64,000 bases of DNA from Micromonospora sp. FIMYZ51 (lineage in GTDB: Bacteria > Actinomycetota > Actinomycetes > Mycobacteriales > Micromonosporaceae): the NCBI RefSeq assembly GCF_038246755.1, contig NZ_CP134706.1, positions 1,240,001-1,304,000 on the forward strand. The letters run 5' to 3'. The notes beneath the pieces were generated by a model that worked only from the letters and a program-made list of their open reading frames with translations, was not told the DNA's origin and ran no database searches. Shown one piece after another: positions 33,396 to 42,148 of this stretch. Position 1 is the first letter of the stretch. Each line of letters begins with the position of its first letter. Made by a program: the position numbers and the translations under genes.

Positions 33396-34544
33396 TCAGC
33401 TCGCGTCGACGCTGCGCCACGCCGGGCTGCGCCGCCCCGGCTCGTACCCCGAGTCCAGCCGCTTCGCCAACACCCCGGGCAGCCCCTGCTCGCGGGCCGC
33501 CGCCAGGGTCTCGGCACCGGCACCGGCAAACCACGGCGGAGTCTGCCAGCGCGGCCCGGCCAGGGCCAGCCCATCGAGCAGCTGCCGGCGCTGCGGGTAC
33601 GCCAGCCCGGTGCTGGTCACCCCCTCCAGCCAGAGCAGGTCGACCAGCAGGTACTGGGTGTCGGTGGCGCCCCGCCCGCCGTGGCCCGGTCGGCCTCGTC
33701 CGCTGCGGCCCGCCCGGTCGCCTCCGCCGTGGTCCGGCTGGCCGCTCGCCGGGTGGCCCGGGTCCGGGCGGCCGGCGCGCGGCGGGCGGACCCGGCCGGC
33801 CTGGTCGATGCGGACCAGGACGCCGTCAAGCACCGCCTCGGTCGGGGCCAGCGCCTCGGCCATCGCCCGCAGCCACGGGTACTCCCCGGTGATCTCCTCG
33901 CCCGTCTCGGCGAGCAGCCGCAGCCGGCCACCCGACACGTACGCCACCGCCCGGATGCCGTCCCAGCGCAGCTCGAAGCCCCACTGCGACGGGTCGGCGG
34001 GCAGCCGGGCGGCCCGGGTGGAGTGCATCGGCGCGACCAGCTCCGGCATGCTGGTCCAGCCCGGTGGCGCCGGATCGGTACGCCGTACCATCCAGTCCCG
34101 GTCGCCCCGGCCGCCGGTGGCGAACAGCACGTACCGTCCGGCGGTCCGGTCGCCGTGCAACTGCACGACCACCTCGCGGTCCTGCCACTTCTCGCAGTGG
34201 TAGGTGCCCCGGTCGTGGATGGTCATCCGCCCGCCGCCGTATTCGCCAGCCGGGATCTCGCCGGCAAAGTCGAGATACTCCATCGGATGGTCCTCGGTGT
34301 GCACGGCGAGGTGGTTGCGCCCGGGCTCCCGGGGCAACCCGCGTGGCACCGCCCAGGAGGCGAGTACGCCGTCGCGCTCCAGCCGCAGGTCCCAGTGCAG
34401 GCTGCGGGCGTGGTGCTGCTGGATGACGAACCGGGCCCGACCGCCGGTGCGTCGGCGAGGGCGTTCGGGCGGTACCGGCTCCGGGGTACGCGCCGCATCC
34501 CGCTTGCGCCGGTACTCCGTCAGCCGGTCAGCCACACCCCGCAT
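33396..34544 (-). CDS. LigD-type 3'-phosphoesterase fused to inactive ligase domain
   Basis: This 382-residue protein has the LigD phosphoesterase domain at residues 36-150 with intact catalytic motifs QHHARSLHWDLRLE and HTEDHPMEYLDFAGEIPAGEYG. An ATP-dependent ligase adenylation-like domain follows. Its lysyl-AMP motif reads ELRWDG, with Arg193 where the AMP-binding Lys should be, and LDGVLV has Val242 in place of the metal-binding Glu. A Gly/Arg-rich insert (about 253-295) splits the domain. It probably trims 3' ends in end-joining repair without ligating. No polymerase domain or Ku gene is adjacent. Confidence 0.85.
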   Translation of the reverse strand: MRGVADRLTEYRRKRDAARTPEPVPPERPRRRTGGRARFVIQQHHARSLHWDLRLERDGVLASWAVPRGLPREPGRNHLAVHTEDHPMEYLDFAGEIPAGEYGGGRMTIHDRGTYHCEKWQDREVVVQLHGDRTAGRYVLFATGGRGDRDWMVRRTDPAPPGWTSMPELVAPMHSTRAARLPADPSQWGFELRWDGIRAVAYVSGGRLRLLAETGEEITGEYPWLRAMAEALAPTEAVLDGVLVRIDQAGRVRPPRAGRPDPGHPASGQPDHGGGDRAGRSGRGRPGHGGRGATDTQYLLVDLLWLEGVTSTGLAYPQRRQLLDGLALAGPRWQTPPWFAGAGAETLAAAREQGLPGVLAKRLDSGYEPGRRSPAWRSVDAS

Positions 34545-34558
34545 TGTCCGACAAATTG

Positions 34559-34612
34559 GGCCGGCGCGCCGCTCGGCCCGGCCGGCGCGCCGCTCGGCCC
34601 GGCCGGCGCGCT
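34559..34612. repeat. 21-bp tandem repeat
   Basis: About two and a half copies of a unit built on GGCCGGCGCGCCGCTCGGCC lie between the divergent LigD-like and aldo/keto reductase genes. Confidence 0.7.
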
Positions 34613-34684
34613 GGGGCGCGGCGTGGCGGCAGCTCGTCCCCCGGTGCGGGCATGCCGGCGGAGATCGGGGGTAGAACGGTCGGT

Positions 34685-35473
34685 ATGGACCACGCTGACC
34701 ACCCCGTCGCCCTTCTCTCCGGCGACGTCCGGATTCCGCTGCTCGGCTTCGGCACCTGGCAGGCCACCGGCGAGGCCGGTTTCAAGGCCGTGCTGGCCGC
34801 GCTCGACGCGGGCTACCGGCACATCGACACTGCCACGATGTACGGCAACGAGGAGGAGATCGGCCAGGCGGTACGCGAGAGCGGGGTGCGCCGGGAGGAC
34901 ATCTTCATCACCACCAAGCTGCCGCCGGAGCGGGTCGGCCGGGAACGGGAGACGATCGAGCAGAGCCTGCGCGCCCTCGGCGTCGATCACGTCGACCTGT
35001 GGCTGATCCACTGGCCGCCGGCCGACCCCGGTGACCTGATCCCGGCCTGGCGGGAGATGCTCGCCATCCGCGAGGCGGGCCTGGCCAGGGCGGTGGGGGT
35101 GAGCAACTTCAGCACCGCCCAGATCGACGAGCTGATCCAGTCGACCGAGGAGAACCCGGCGGTCAACCAGATCAAATGGAGCCCGCAGCTGTACGACCGG
35201 CAGCGGCACGCCGAGCACCGGGACCGTGGGGTGGTGCTGGAGGGCTACAGCCCGTTCAAGGCCGCCGACCTGTCCGATCCGGTGCTGACCCGGATCGCCG
35301 CCGCACACAACGTCTCGCCCGCCCAGGTGGTGCTGCGCTGGCACATCGACCACGAGATCGTGGTCATTCCCAAGTCGGTCACGCCCGAGCGGATCCGGGC
35401 CAACGCCGACGTCTTCGGCTTCTCGCTGACCGCCGAGGAGATCCGCGACATCGACGCCCTCGGCAGGGGCTGA
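34685..35473 (+). CDS. Aldo/keto reductase
   Basis: This 262-residue aldo/keto reductase has GYRHIDTATMYGNEEE, TTKLPPE, LWLIHWPPAD, AVGVSNFS and IPKSVTPERIRANADVF. It is a paralogue of the reductase at 6024. ATG 34685 is chosen because homology starts at IPLLGFGTWQ shortly after. TAGAAC seven bases upstream may be the -10 of a leaderless transcript. Longer in-frame starts would read through the tandem repeat. Confidence 0.87.
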   Translation: MDHADHPVALLSGDVRIPLLGFGTWQATGEAGFKAVLAALDAGYRHIDTATMYGNEEEIGQAVRESGVRREDIFITTKLPPERVGRERETIEQSLRALGVDHVDLWLIHWPPADPGDLIPAWREMLAIREAGLARAVGVSNFSTAQIDELIQSTEENPAVNQIKWSPQLYDRQRHAEHRDRGVVLEGYSPFKAADLSDPVLTRIAAAHNVSPAQVVLRWHIDHEIVVIPKSVTPERIRANADVFGFSLTAEEIRDIDALGRG

Positions 35474-35477
35474 GCGG

Positions 35478-35506
35478 CTGTCGGCAGGCGGACTGCCCTC
35501 CGACAG
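35478..35506 (+). terminator. Hairpin terminator after aldo/keto reductase
   Basis: A 7-bp stem (CTGTCGG with CCGACAG), with an inner CAG/CTG pair, begins 4 bp after the stop and borders repeat copy C. Confidence 0.55.
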
Positions 35507-35560
35507 ATGTTAAGAGGGGCCCCTTCCTATACGCGAGGCGTTAGGAAGGGGCCCTTCCTT
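35507..35560 (-). repeat. Tandem-palindrome intergenic repeat, copy C
   Basis: Read on the minus strand, it begins AAGGAAGGGGCCCCTTCC immediately after the TGA of the GH12 gene, continues TAACGCCTCGCGTATAGG, and ends with a second AGGGGCCCCTCTTAAC half. Confidence 0.8.
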
Positions 35561-36688
35561 TCACCTACAGGTGGTGCCGTTGAGGGTGAAGCTGGTGGGG
35601 GAGGAGTAGCTGCCGTTCAGGGTGCCCTGGTAGCCGAAGCTTGCGGTGCCGCCGGGGGCGATCGTGCCGTTGTGGCCGACGTTGCGGGCGGTCACCGAGG
35701 AACCGCTCTGGCTCACCGTCGCGTTCCACGAGTTGGTCACCTGCTGCCCGGACGGCAGCGAGTACGCCAGGGTCCAGCCGTTGATGGTGCTCGACCCGGT
35801 GTTGGTGATCTGCACGTCGGCGGTGAAGCCGTTGTTCCAGGAGTTGGCGGTGTACCGCACCGCGCACGCGCTGTTGCCCGACGGCGGGGGCGTGGTGGGG
35901 TTGCCGGTCGTCGGTGGCGGGTTGTTGCCGCCGCCGTTGACCGAGGCCGAGAAGTTCGTCACGGCCAGACCGACGCCGCCCTGCCAGGGCTCGAACCCGG
36001 CCTGGATGCTTGTCAGGTACCAGGAGTTGGTGATCGCGCCACGGTTGCGGGTGTCGTTGATGAAGGCCAGCAGGTTGAGGTTGGCGCTGCTGATCGCCGA
36101 CGGGGCCAGGTACGAGATGACGTTGTTGGAGCCGTTGCTGCCCCGCCAGACCTCCCAGTTGCGCCCGTCGATGTTGGCGTTGCCGACAGGTGAGCCGATG
36201 GGCTGGATCGAGCCCTGCCGGTTGAGCCAGATCATGATCTCCATCTGGTTCACCCCGTCCCGCTTCGGTGACGGGTCGAGCCAGATGTCGTACGAGGCGT
36301 TGTAGGTGGCCCCGCTGACGTACCGGTAGTTGATGCTGCTGGTCGCGCTGCTGATCTGGCTCACCTGGATCGGCAGGTTGGTGCCGGGCGAGCAGTTGGT
36401 GTAGTGGCAGCCGAGGAAGACCGACGGGTAAGCCGTGGGCGCACCGTTGGTCGGGCTGCTGCCGTTCTGGGTGGTGATCTCGAAGCCGCTGCTGGTGACG
36501 TTGATGCACTGCTGGGCGGTGGTGCCCCAGCGGTTGTTCTGCACCACGTACCGGTTCTGGATCACGGTGCTGCCGTACTGCTCGCAGATCTGGGTGTCGG
36601 CGGAGGCGGTGCCGCCGACGGCCACCGCGACGATCGAACCGGCGGCGAGGAGGCCGGCGGCCGCTAAGGCTCGCAGGGTACGTCTCAT
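35561..36688 (-). CDS. Secreted GH12 endoglucanase with CBM2
   Basis: This is a 375-residue secreted cellulase or xyloglucanase. A Sec signal (AAGLLAAGSIVAVAVGG, cleavage near ASA-DT) precedes a GH12 jelly-roll catalytic domain (about 31-255). The nucleophile Glu150 lies in QMEIMIWL and the acid/base Glu233 in GFEPWQGG. A Pro/Thr/Gly linker leads to a family 2 cellulose-binding module (about 274-375: CAVRYTANSWNNGFTADVQI, GWTLAYSLPSGQQ). AAGGAG precedes the ATG. A CebR/CelR-like operator lies about 90 bp upstream. Confidence 0.93.
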   Translation of the reverse strand: MRRTLRALAAAGLLAAGSIVAVAVGGTASADTQICEQYGSTVIQNRYVVQNNRWGTTAQQCINVTSSGFEITTQNGSSPTNGAPTAYPSVFLGCHYTNCSPGTNLPIQVSQISSATSSINYRYVSGATYNASYDIWLDPSPKRDGVNQMEIMIWLNRQGSIQPIGSPVGNANIDGRNWEVWRGSNGSNNVISYLAPSAISSANLNLLAFINDTRNRGAITNSWYLTSIQAGFEPWQGGVGLAVTNFSASVNGGGNNPPPTTGNPTTPPPSGNSACAVRYTANSWNNGFTADVQITNTGSSTINGWTLAYSLPSGQQVTNSWNATVSQSGSSVTARNVGHNGTIAPGGTASFGYQGTLNGSYSSPTSFTLNGTTCR

Positions 36689-36749
36689 GATGCTCCTTGC
36701 GCTGCGGCGTCACCTCGACGCCGGGACGGGTTGCGGACGGAGCGGTCGG

Positions 36750-36761
36750 AAACGCTCGTTT
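36750..36761. promoter_or_regulatory. Small LacI-type palindrome
   Basis: AAACG-CT-CGTTT is a 5+5 inverted repeat in the cellulase leader, 62 bp upstream of its start codon. It is AT-richer than its surroundings and could be a second repressor half-site. Confidence 0.35.
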
Positions 36762-36776
36762 GCCGGGGTGGGGGTC

Positions 36777-36790
36777 CGGGAGCGCTCCCA
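36777..36790 (-). promoter_or_regulatory. CebR/CelR-like cellulase operator
   Basis: The minus strand reads TGGGAGCGCTCCCG, matching 13 of 14 positions of the TGGGAGCGCTCCCA palindrome bound by the cellobiose-responsive LacI-family repressors CebR (Streptomyces) and CelR (Thermobifida). It is upstream of the GH12 gene, which is the expected target. Confidence 0.8.
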
Positions 36791-36960
36791 TGCTCATCGT
36801 CACATTTACATGTATGAAACAACGATCGCAACCGGCGAGGAGAAATGCGGGGAAAAAAGCGCTCTGCCGCGCTCCGGTTGCCTCTGGCGTGCGCCGATTG
36901 CGCCGAGTAGTGTCTTGCCTTCAACGCGTGCCGAATCCCCCTCCGGAGGCGTACACCCCC

Positions 36961-38067
36961 ATGCGTGGCTCCCCCCTGCGCATTCTCGTCGTCGGCGCGG
37001 GCATCGCCGGCCTGGCCGTGGCCCGGGCCCTGCGTCTGGCGGGCTTCCGCCCGGACGTCACCGACAAGGCCCCGCCCGGCGAGTTCACCGACGCCGGCCT
37101 CTACCTACCTGGCAACGCGGCCCGAGCGCTGCGCCGGCTGGATCTCGACGGTCCGGTCCGCCCGTACGGGCAGGTCATCCACACGCAGCGCTTCCTGGAC
37201 GCGGCCGGTGCGCCGCTCTGCGAGGTCGACCTCGACGTGCTCTGGGCCGGCGTCGGTGAATGCCGGGCGTTGGCCCGCTCCGACCTGCACCGGGTACTGC
37301 TCAGCGGGGCCGGCGGGGCGGTCCGGCACGGGGCCGAGGTGCGCACCATCGACCTGCTGCCGGCCGCCGTCGGCGTCACCTTCGTCGACGGCACCCAGAC
37401 GGAGTACGACCTGGTCATCGGTGCCGACGGGCCACGGTCGTCGATCCGGGCGCTGGCCGCACTCGGCGGTCCACCCCGCCCCGCCGGTCAGGTGGTCTAC
37501 CGCGGTGTCGTGCGGCACGGCCCGGTGGTCGACGAGTGGACCGCGCTGCTCGGGCTGCGCAGCGGCTTTCTCGTGGTGCCGATCGGCGCTGGCCGGCTGC
37601 ACTACTACGCGGACGAGGCGGGCACCGAGCCGCCGACCGATCCGCGGGCCCGGCTGCGCGAGCTGTTCGGCGACTACGGCGGGCCGGTGCCGGAGGTGCT
37701 CGACGCGCTCGACGCGGTGCACGTCACCACGACCGACGAGGTCGAACTCGGCCGCTGGTACCGGGGCCGGGTGCTGCTGGTCGGTGACGCCGCACACGCC
37801 ACCGCGCCGACGCTGGCCCAGGGTGCCGCGATGGCACTGGAGGACGCGGTGGTGCTCGCCGAGTCGCTGAGCGCCGCGAGCAGCGTGGAGGCGGCGCTTA
37901 CCGCGTACGAGAGTCGCCGCCGGCCGCGTACCCGATGGGTGCGGGACCGGACCCGGGACCGCGACCGCACCCGGGACGTGCCCCCGGCGCTACGTGATCC
38001 GCTGTTGCGTGGGCGGGGCGGGCGGATCTTCGGCGAGCACTACCGGTTGCTTCTCGGCCCGCTGTGA
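36961..38067 (+). CDS. FAD-dependent monooxygenase
   Basis: This 368-residue group A flavoprotein hydroxylase-like enzyme has the FAD motif VVGAGIAGLAVARAL, the DG motif LVIGADGPRSSIR, and the GD motif GRVLLVGDAAHATAPTLAQGAAMALEDA. The C-terminus is rich in Arg/Asp pairs (RDRTRDRDRTRD). The ATG at 36961 is supported by GGAGG 11 bases upstream. The aromatic substrate is unknown. Confidence 0.87.
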   Translation: MRGSPLRILVVGAGIAGLAVARALRLAGFRPDVTDKAPPGEFTDAGLYLPGNAARALRRLDLDGPVRPYGQVIHTQRFLDAAGAPLCEVDLDVLWAGVGECRALARSDLHRVLLSGAGGAVRHGAEVRTIDLLPAAVGVTFVDGTQTEYDLVIGADGPRSSIRALAALGGPPRPAGQVVYRGVVRHGPVVDEWTALLGLRSGFLVVPIGAGRLHYYADEAGTEPPTDPRARLRELFGDYGGPVPEVLDALDAVHVTTTDEVELGRWYRGRVLLVGDAAHATAPTLAQGAAMALEDAVVLAESLSAASSVEAALTAYESRRRPRTRWVRDRTRDRDRTRDVPPALRDPLLRGRGGRIFGEHYRLLLGPL

Positions 38068-38184
38068 TCCACGCCTGGTGACCCCACGCGGCGCTCTCAC
38101 CTGCCGGGGACTATCCTCCTTGCGGATGACGGCCCGCAGAGACAACGCGTGCCGAGCGGGACAACCCAGAACCGGAGGCCACTC

Positions 38185-39945
38185 GTGACCACCGTCGCAC
38201 CCAAGCCGGTCGTGACCCGGCCCTGGCCGGTCCACGAGCCGGTCAAGGGGTCGGCCATCGCACGGCTGTTGCGAACCACGGACGCGAAGCAAATCGGGAT
38301 CATGTACATGGTCACCGCGTTCGTGTTCTTCATGATCGGTGGCGTGATGGCCCTGATCATGCGGGCCGAACTGGCCCGGCCCGGGCTGCAGTTCCTGTCG
38401 GCTGAGCAGTACAACCAGCTGTTCACCATGCACGGCACGATCATGCTGCTGTTCTTCGCGACGCCAATCGTGTTCGCGTTCGGCAACTACGTCGTGCCGA
38501 TCCAGATCGGCGCGCCCGACGTGTCGTTCCCCCGGCTGAACAGCTTCGCGTACTGGCTCTACCTGTTCGGTGGCACCATGGCCACCGCCGGCTTCCTCAC
38601 CCCCGGCGGCGCGGCGGACTTCGGCTGGACCGCGTACACCCCGCTGAGCACCACCGAGCATGCGCCGGGCGTGGGCGCCAACATGTGGGTCGTCGGCCTG
38701 GCCATCTCCGGTCTCGGCACCATCCTCGGCGCGGTCAACCTGATCACCACGATCCTGACCCTGCGCGCCCCCGGCATGACCATGTTCCGGATGCCGATCT
38801 TCACCTGGAACATGCTGGTCACCAGCCTCCTGGCGATCCTGGTCTTCCCGCTGCTGGCCGCCGCGCTGTTCGCCCTCGCGGCGGATCGGATGCTCGGCGC
38901 GCACGTGTACAGCCCGGAGACCGGTGGGCCGATGCTCTGGCAGCACCTGTTCTGGTTCTTCGGCCACCCCGAGGTCTACATCATCGCGCTGCCGTTCTTC
39001 GGCATCATCAGCGAGATCATTCCGGTCTTCTCCCGCAAGCCGATCTTCGGCTACAAGGGTCTGGTCGCCGCCACCATCGCCATCGCCGGCCTGTCGATGA
39101 GCGTCTGGGCGCACCACATGTTCGCCACCGGCCAGGTGCTGCTGCCGTTCTTCAGCTTCCTGAGCTACCTGATCGCCGTGCCCACCGGTATGAAGTTCTT
39201 CAACTGGATCGGCACCATGTGGCGGGGGCAGATCAGCTTCGAGACCCCGATGCTGTTCTCCATCGGCTTCCTGGTCACCTTCCTGCTCGGTGGTCTGACC
39301 GGCGTGCTGCTGGCCGCCCCGCCGCTCGACTTCCACCTGCACGACTCGTACTTCGTGGTGGCGCACTTCCACTACGTGCTCTTCGGCACCATCGTCTTCG
39401 CGGTCTTCGCCGGTATCTACTTCTGGTTCCCGAAGATGTTCGGCCGGATGCTCGACGAGCGGCTGGGGAAGATCCACTTCTGGTTGACCATGATCGGCTT
39501 CCACATGACCTTCCTGGTGCAGCACTGGCTGGGCAACGAGGGCATGCCCCGGAGGTACGCCGACTACCTGCCCGGTGACGGCTTCACCACGCTGAACATG
39601 GTCTCCACGATCGGTGCCTTCATCACCGGCATCTCGACGCTGCCGTTCATCTACAACTGCTGGAAGTCGTACAAGGCCGGACCGGTGGTCGAGGTCGACG
39701 ACCCGTGGGGTCACGGCAACTCGCTCGAGTGGGCGACCAGCTCGCCGCCGCCGCTGCGCAACTTCGACCGGATGCCCCGGATCCGCTCCGAGCGGCCGGC
39801 CTTCGACGCGAAGTTCCCGGAGCTGGCCGCCGGCAACCAGAGCCTGGCCGGTCCACCCGAGGGTGGTTCCAAGCCGCTGACCAGCGAGTCCGACGGCGGC
39901 GCCAGCTACCAGGAGGACACCTCCAGCGACGTCGACCGCCGCTGA
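38185..39945 (+). CDS. ctaD: Cytochrome c oxidase subunit I
   Basis: This 586-residue catalytic subunit of aa3-type oxidase has twelve membrane helices. Ligands for heme a, CuB and heme a3 are visible in [30 protein letters not shown] and [11 protein letters not shown]. The proton-channel residues around FGHPEVY are intact. The GTG start follows GGAGG. The cytoplasmic tail of about 70 residues is polar. Neither subunit II, III nor the bc1 genes are nearby, so this is an isolated ctaD. Confidence 0.95.
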   Translation: MTTVAPKPVVTRPWPVHEPVKGSAIARLLRTTDAKQIGIMYMVTAFVFFMIGGVMALIMRAELARPGLQFLSAEQYNQLFTMHGTIMLLFFATPIVFAFGNYVVPIQIGAPDVSFPRLNSFAYWLYLFGGTMATAGFLTPGGAADFGWTAYTPLSTTEHAPGVGANMWVVGLAISGLGTILGAVNLITTILTLRAPGMTMFRMPIFTWNMLVTSLLAILVFPLLAAALFALAADRMLGAHVYSPETGGPMLWQHLFWFFGHPEVYIIALPFFGIISEIIPVFSRKPIFGYKGLVAATIAIAGLSMSVWAHHMFATGQVLLPFFSFLSYLIAVPTGMKFFNWIGTMWRGQISFETPMLFSIGFLVTFLLGGLTGVLLAAPPLDFHLHDSYFVVAHFHYVLFGTIVFAVFAGIYFWFPKMFGRMLDERLGKIHFWLTMIGFHMTFLVQHWLGNEGMPRRYADYLPGDGFTTLNMVSTIGAFITGISTLPFIYNCWKSYKAGPVVEVDDPWGHGNSLEWATSSPPPLRNFDRMPRIRSERPAFDAKFPELAAGNQSLAGPPEGGSKPLTSESDGGASYQEDTSSDVDRR

Positions 39946-39965
39946 CCCACCCCGAACCACCCGCC

Positions 39966-39994
39966 GGGCGCCGTCCCCCCAGGGGCCGGCGCCC
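39966..39994 (+). terminator. Hairpin terminator after ctaD
   Basis: GGGCGCCG pairs with CGGCGCCC, with an inner CCCC/GGGG stem, 21 bp after the stop. Confidence 0.65.
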
Positions 39995-40002
39995 GTCCCT
40001 AT

Positions 40003-40044
40003 CCCCACCCCCACCCCCACCCCCACCCCACCCCCACCCCCACC
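40003..40044. repeat. CCCCAC simple repeat
   Basis: This is a run of CCCCAC/CCCAC units. The complementary strand carries seven or more G-runs and could form G-quadruplexes. Confidence 0.85.
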
Positions 40045-40050
40045 AGCTCC

Positions 40051-40128
40051 CGCGATCTTGCAGTTTGGGTCGCCTATTTGTGGCCTTTTAGACCCTTATG
40101 GAGCGACCGAAAGCGCAAGATCGACGCG
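40051..40128. repeat. Inverted-repeat element, diverged relative of 30092
   Basis: The left end CGATCTTGCAGTTTGGGTCG pairs imperfectly with the right end CGACCGAAAGCGCAAGATCG. The left arm shares GATCTTGCAnTTT and GGTCG with the element at 30092-30196. The centre (CCTATTTGTGGCCTTTTAG) is AT-rich for this genome. Confidence 0.75.
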
Positions 40129-40133
40129 GCGGG

Positions 40134-40200
40134 GGTGTGGGCGACGCGGGAGGGGTGTGGGTGACGCGAGGAGGGTGTGGGTGACGCGGGGAGGGGTGTG
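40134..40200. repeat. GTGTGGGTGACGCGGGGAGG tandem repeat
   Basis: About three imperfect 20-22-bp units lie between element 40051 and the MFS gene end. They encode nothing recognisable. Confidence 0.65.
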
Positions 40201-40231
40201 GGGCAGGAAGGTCCCTGGGGAGGTGGGGGAC

Positions 40232-41488
40232 TTAGGTGGTCTTGGTGAGGGTGGGGGGGTTGGCGGCGCCTTTGGCGGTGGCACAGGCTGCAGCGGTGGC
40301 AGAGGCTGCGCGGGCGTCGGATCGGCGGTGACGGAGTTCGATCGGCAGCACGGCGAGGGCGACCACAGCGCCGATAGCGCCGGTGACGGCGAAGCCCCAG
40401 AGTGGTGCCGAGGCGTCGATCACCGCGCCGGCCAGCGGGGCGCCGATGGCCATGCCGACGGTGACCGCGGAGCCGTGCATCCCCATCGCCTCACCACGGA
40501 CACTTGCCGGGGCGAGCCGGCTGACCGCGTCCGAGGTGGCCGCGATGGTGGGCGCGCAGAGCAGGCCGGCGGGGAGCAGCGCCAGGCCGAGCAGCCACCA
40601 GTGTGATCCGCCCAGCCCGACGGGGATGGTGGCCAGGCTCAGCCCGCCGATCAGCGCGACCGGGGAGAACGGGCGGTGGACCGCGCCGTAGGCGAAGCCG
40701 CCGACAAGCGACGCGACCGCCCAGACGGAGAGCACCGCGCCGGTGAACGCGGCGTCGCCGTTCTCCCGCAGCACGGCGATGACCGCCACGTCGGTGCCGC
40801 CGAGTACCAGGGTGGCCGCGGTGCTCACCGCGAAGATGGCGACCATCCGCGAGGTGAGCCACTGGCGGCGGGCGATCCTCGGCTGCGGTCCGGCCGCCTG
40901 CTCGGTGGCGTTGCGTACCGGGGGGTTGAGCAGCCACAACGCGACACCGGCGACCACGATGCCGGCGCCGACCAGGTAGAGCGTGAGTCGGGCCGAGATG
41001 GTGGTGACACCGACCGTGGCGAGCGCCGGGCCGATCATGAACGACAGTTCGACCGACATCGAGTCCAGCGCGTACGCCGGGCGGCGCCTCTCCAGCGGCA
41101 CCAGCGCGGCGATGGACTGCCGGATCACCGAGAAGATCGGCAATGCCAGCAGACCGGCCACGAAGGCGGCCGGCAGCAGCAGCGAATAGGAGAGCTGTGG
41201 CGCGATGGACCAGAAGATCGCTTCGGCCACTGTGGTGAGGACCAGCACCGGACGCAGGCCGCGCCGGTCCACCAGCCGACCGAGCAGCGGACCGCCGATC
41301 GCCGCGCCGACGGTGATCGCGCCACCGACCAGGCCGGCCGCCCCGTAACCGCGCCCGAGATCCTGCACGACGTAGAACGTCAGCGTCACACCGGTCGCGG
41401 TCAGCGGGACCCGGGCCAGAATCGCCACCAGCAGCAACGACCGCAAACCGGGCAGGGCAAGCGCCGCCCGGTAAGGCTTCATGTTCAC
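40232..41488 (-). CDS. MFS transporter
   Basis: This 418-residue major-facilitator protein has twelve membrane segments. The loop 2-3 motif is GRLVDRRGLRPVL, and MSVELSFMIGPAL is a helix-5 antiporter-like stretch. A GTG start with GGAGG 11 bases upstream is chosen over an ATG two codons later. The C-terminal 35 residues are polar and Ala/Thr-rich. It probably exports small molecules. It lies 65 bp downstream of pncA on the same strand, so co-transcription is possible. Confidence 0.87.
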   Translation of the reverse strand: MNMKPYRAALALPGLRSLLLVAILARVPLTATGVTLTFYVVQDLGRGYGAAGLVGGAITVGAAIGGPLLGRLVDRRGLRPVLVLTTVAEAIFWSIAPQLSYSLLLPAAFVAGLLALPIFSVIRQSIAALVPLERRRPAYALDSMSVELSFMIGPALATVGVTTISARLTLYLVGAGIVVAGVALWLLNPPVRNATEQAAGPQPRIARRQWLTSRMVAIFAVSTAATLVLGGTDVAVIAVLRENGDAAFTGAVLSVWAVASLVGGFAYGAVHRPFSPVALIGGLSLATIPVGLGGSHWWLLGLALLPAGLLCAPTIAATSDAVSRLAPASVRGEAMGMHGSAVTVGMAIGAPLAGAVIDASAPLWGFAVTGAIGAVVALAVLPIELRHRRSDARAASATAAACATAKGAANPPTLTKTT

Positions 41489-41553
41489 GTCGGTCCGTAC
41501 CTCCGCCGGACATCCTCGGCCGGAGGTAGGCATCCCGCCAACGAATTACCGGA

Positions 41554-42135
41554 TCATGCGGCCCTGATCACAGGCTCGCCGTGCATGGTGATCCCGGCAC
41601 CGTCGAAGGCGCGCAACGCGACGTCGGTGGTGTCCGGCGCGACGGCCGCGGTCAGGTCCAGCAGTACGGTGGTGGCGAAGCCCTCCCGGGCCGCGTCCAG
41701 GGCGGTGGCCCGGACGCAGTGGTCGGTGGCGATGCCGACCACGTCGACCCGATCCACCCCGTGCCGGCGCAGCCAGTCGGCCAGACCCTCGCCGTCCTCG
41801 GCGTGCCCCTCGAAACCGGAGTACGCGGCGGCGTACTCGCCCTTGTGAAAGATCGCCTCGATCCGGTCGGTGGCCAGTTCGGGGTGGAACTCCGAACCGG
41901 GGGTGCCGACCACACAGTGCCGGGGCCAGGTGCTCACGTAGTCGGGCGGATCGCCGAAGTGCGAGCCGGGATCGACGTGATAGTCCTTGGTCGCCACCAC
42001 GTGCGCCCAGCGGTCCGGCTCGCTGGCCAGCAACCGGGAGATGCCGGCGGCCACGCCCGCGCCTCCCGCCACGGCCAGGGAGCCGCCCTCGCAGAAGTCC
42101 TTCTGCACGTCCACGATGATCAGCGCGTTGGGCAC
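41554..42135 (-). CDS. pncA: Nicotinamidase
   Basis: This 193-residue isochorismatase-fold hydrolase converts nicotinamide to nicotinate and ammonia. The catalytic triad is visible as Asp in VDVQKDFCEGG, Lys in IFHKGEY and Cys in ATDHCVRATALDA. Metal ligands lie in TKDYHVDPGSHF. The GTG start follows GAGAGGAG. It lies 13 bp downstream of pncB and supplies its substrate, so the two genes form the NAD salvage pair. Confidence 0.93.
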   Translation of the reverse strand: MPNALIIVDVQKDFCEGGSLAVAGGAGVAAGISRLLASEPDRWAHVVATKDYHVDPGSHFGDPPDYVSTWPRHCVVGTPGSEFHPELATDRIEAIFHKGEYAAAYSGFEGHAEDGEGLADWLRRHGVDRVDVVGIATDHCVRATALDAAREGFATTVLLDLTAAVAPDTTDVALRAFDGAGITMHGEPVIRAA

Positions 42136-42148
42136 CGACTCGCTCCTC

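Noticed and set aside
37990..40026. Long minus-strand open frame opposite ctaD
   Set aside because: The translation is His/Asp/Arg-rich shadow sequence; ctaD on the plus strand is certain.
40003..40044. CCCCAC run considered as a telomere or origin
   Set aside because: It is a short simple repeat between ordinary chromosomal genes; no replication gene or terminal structure.
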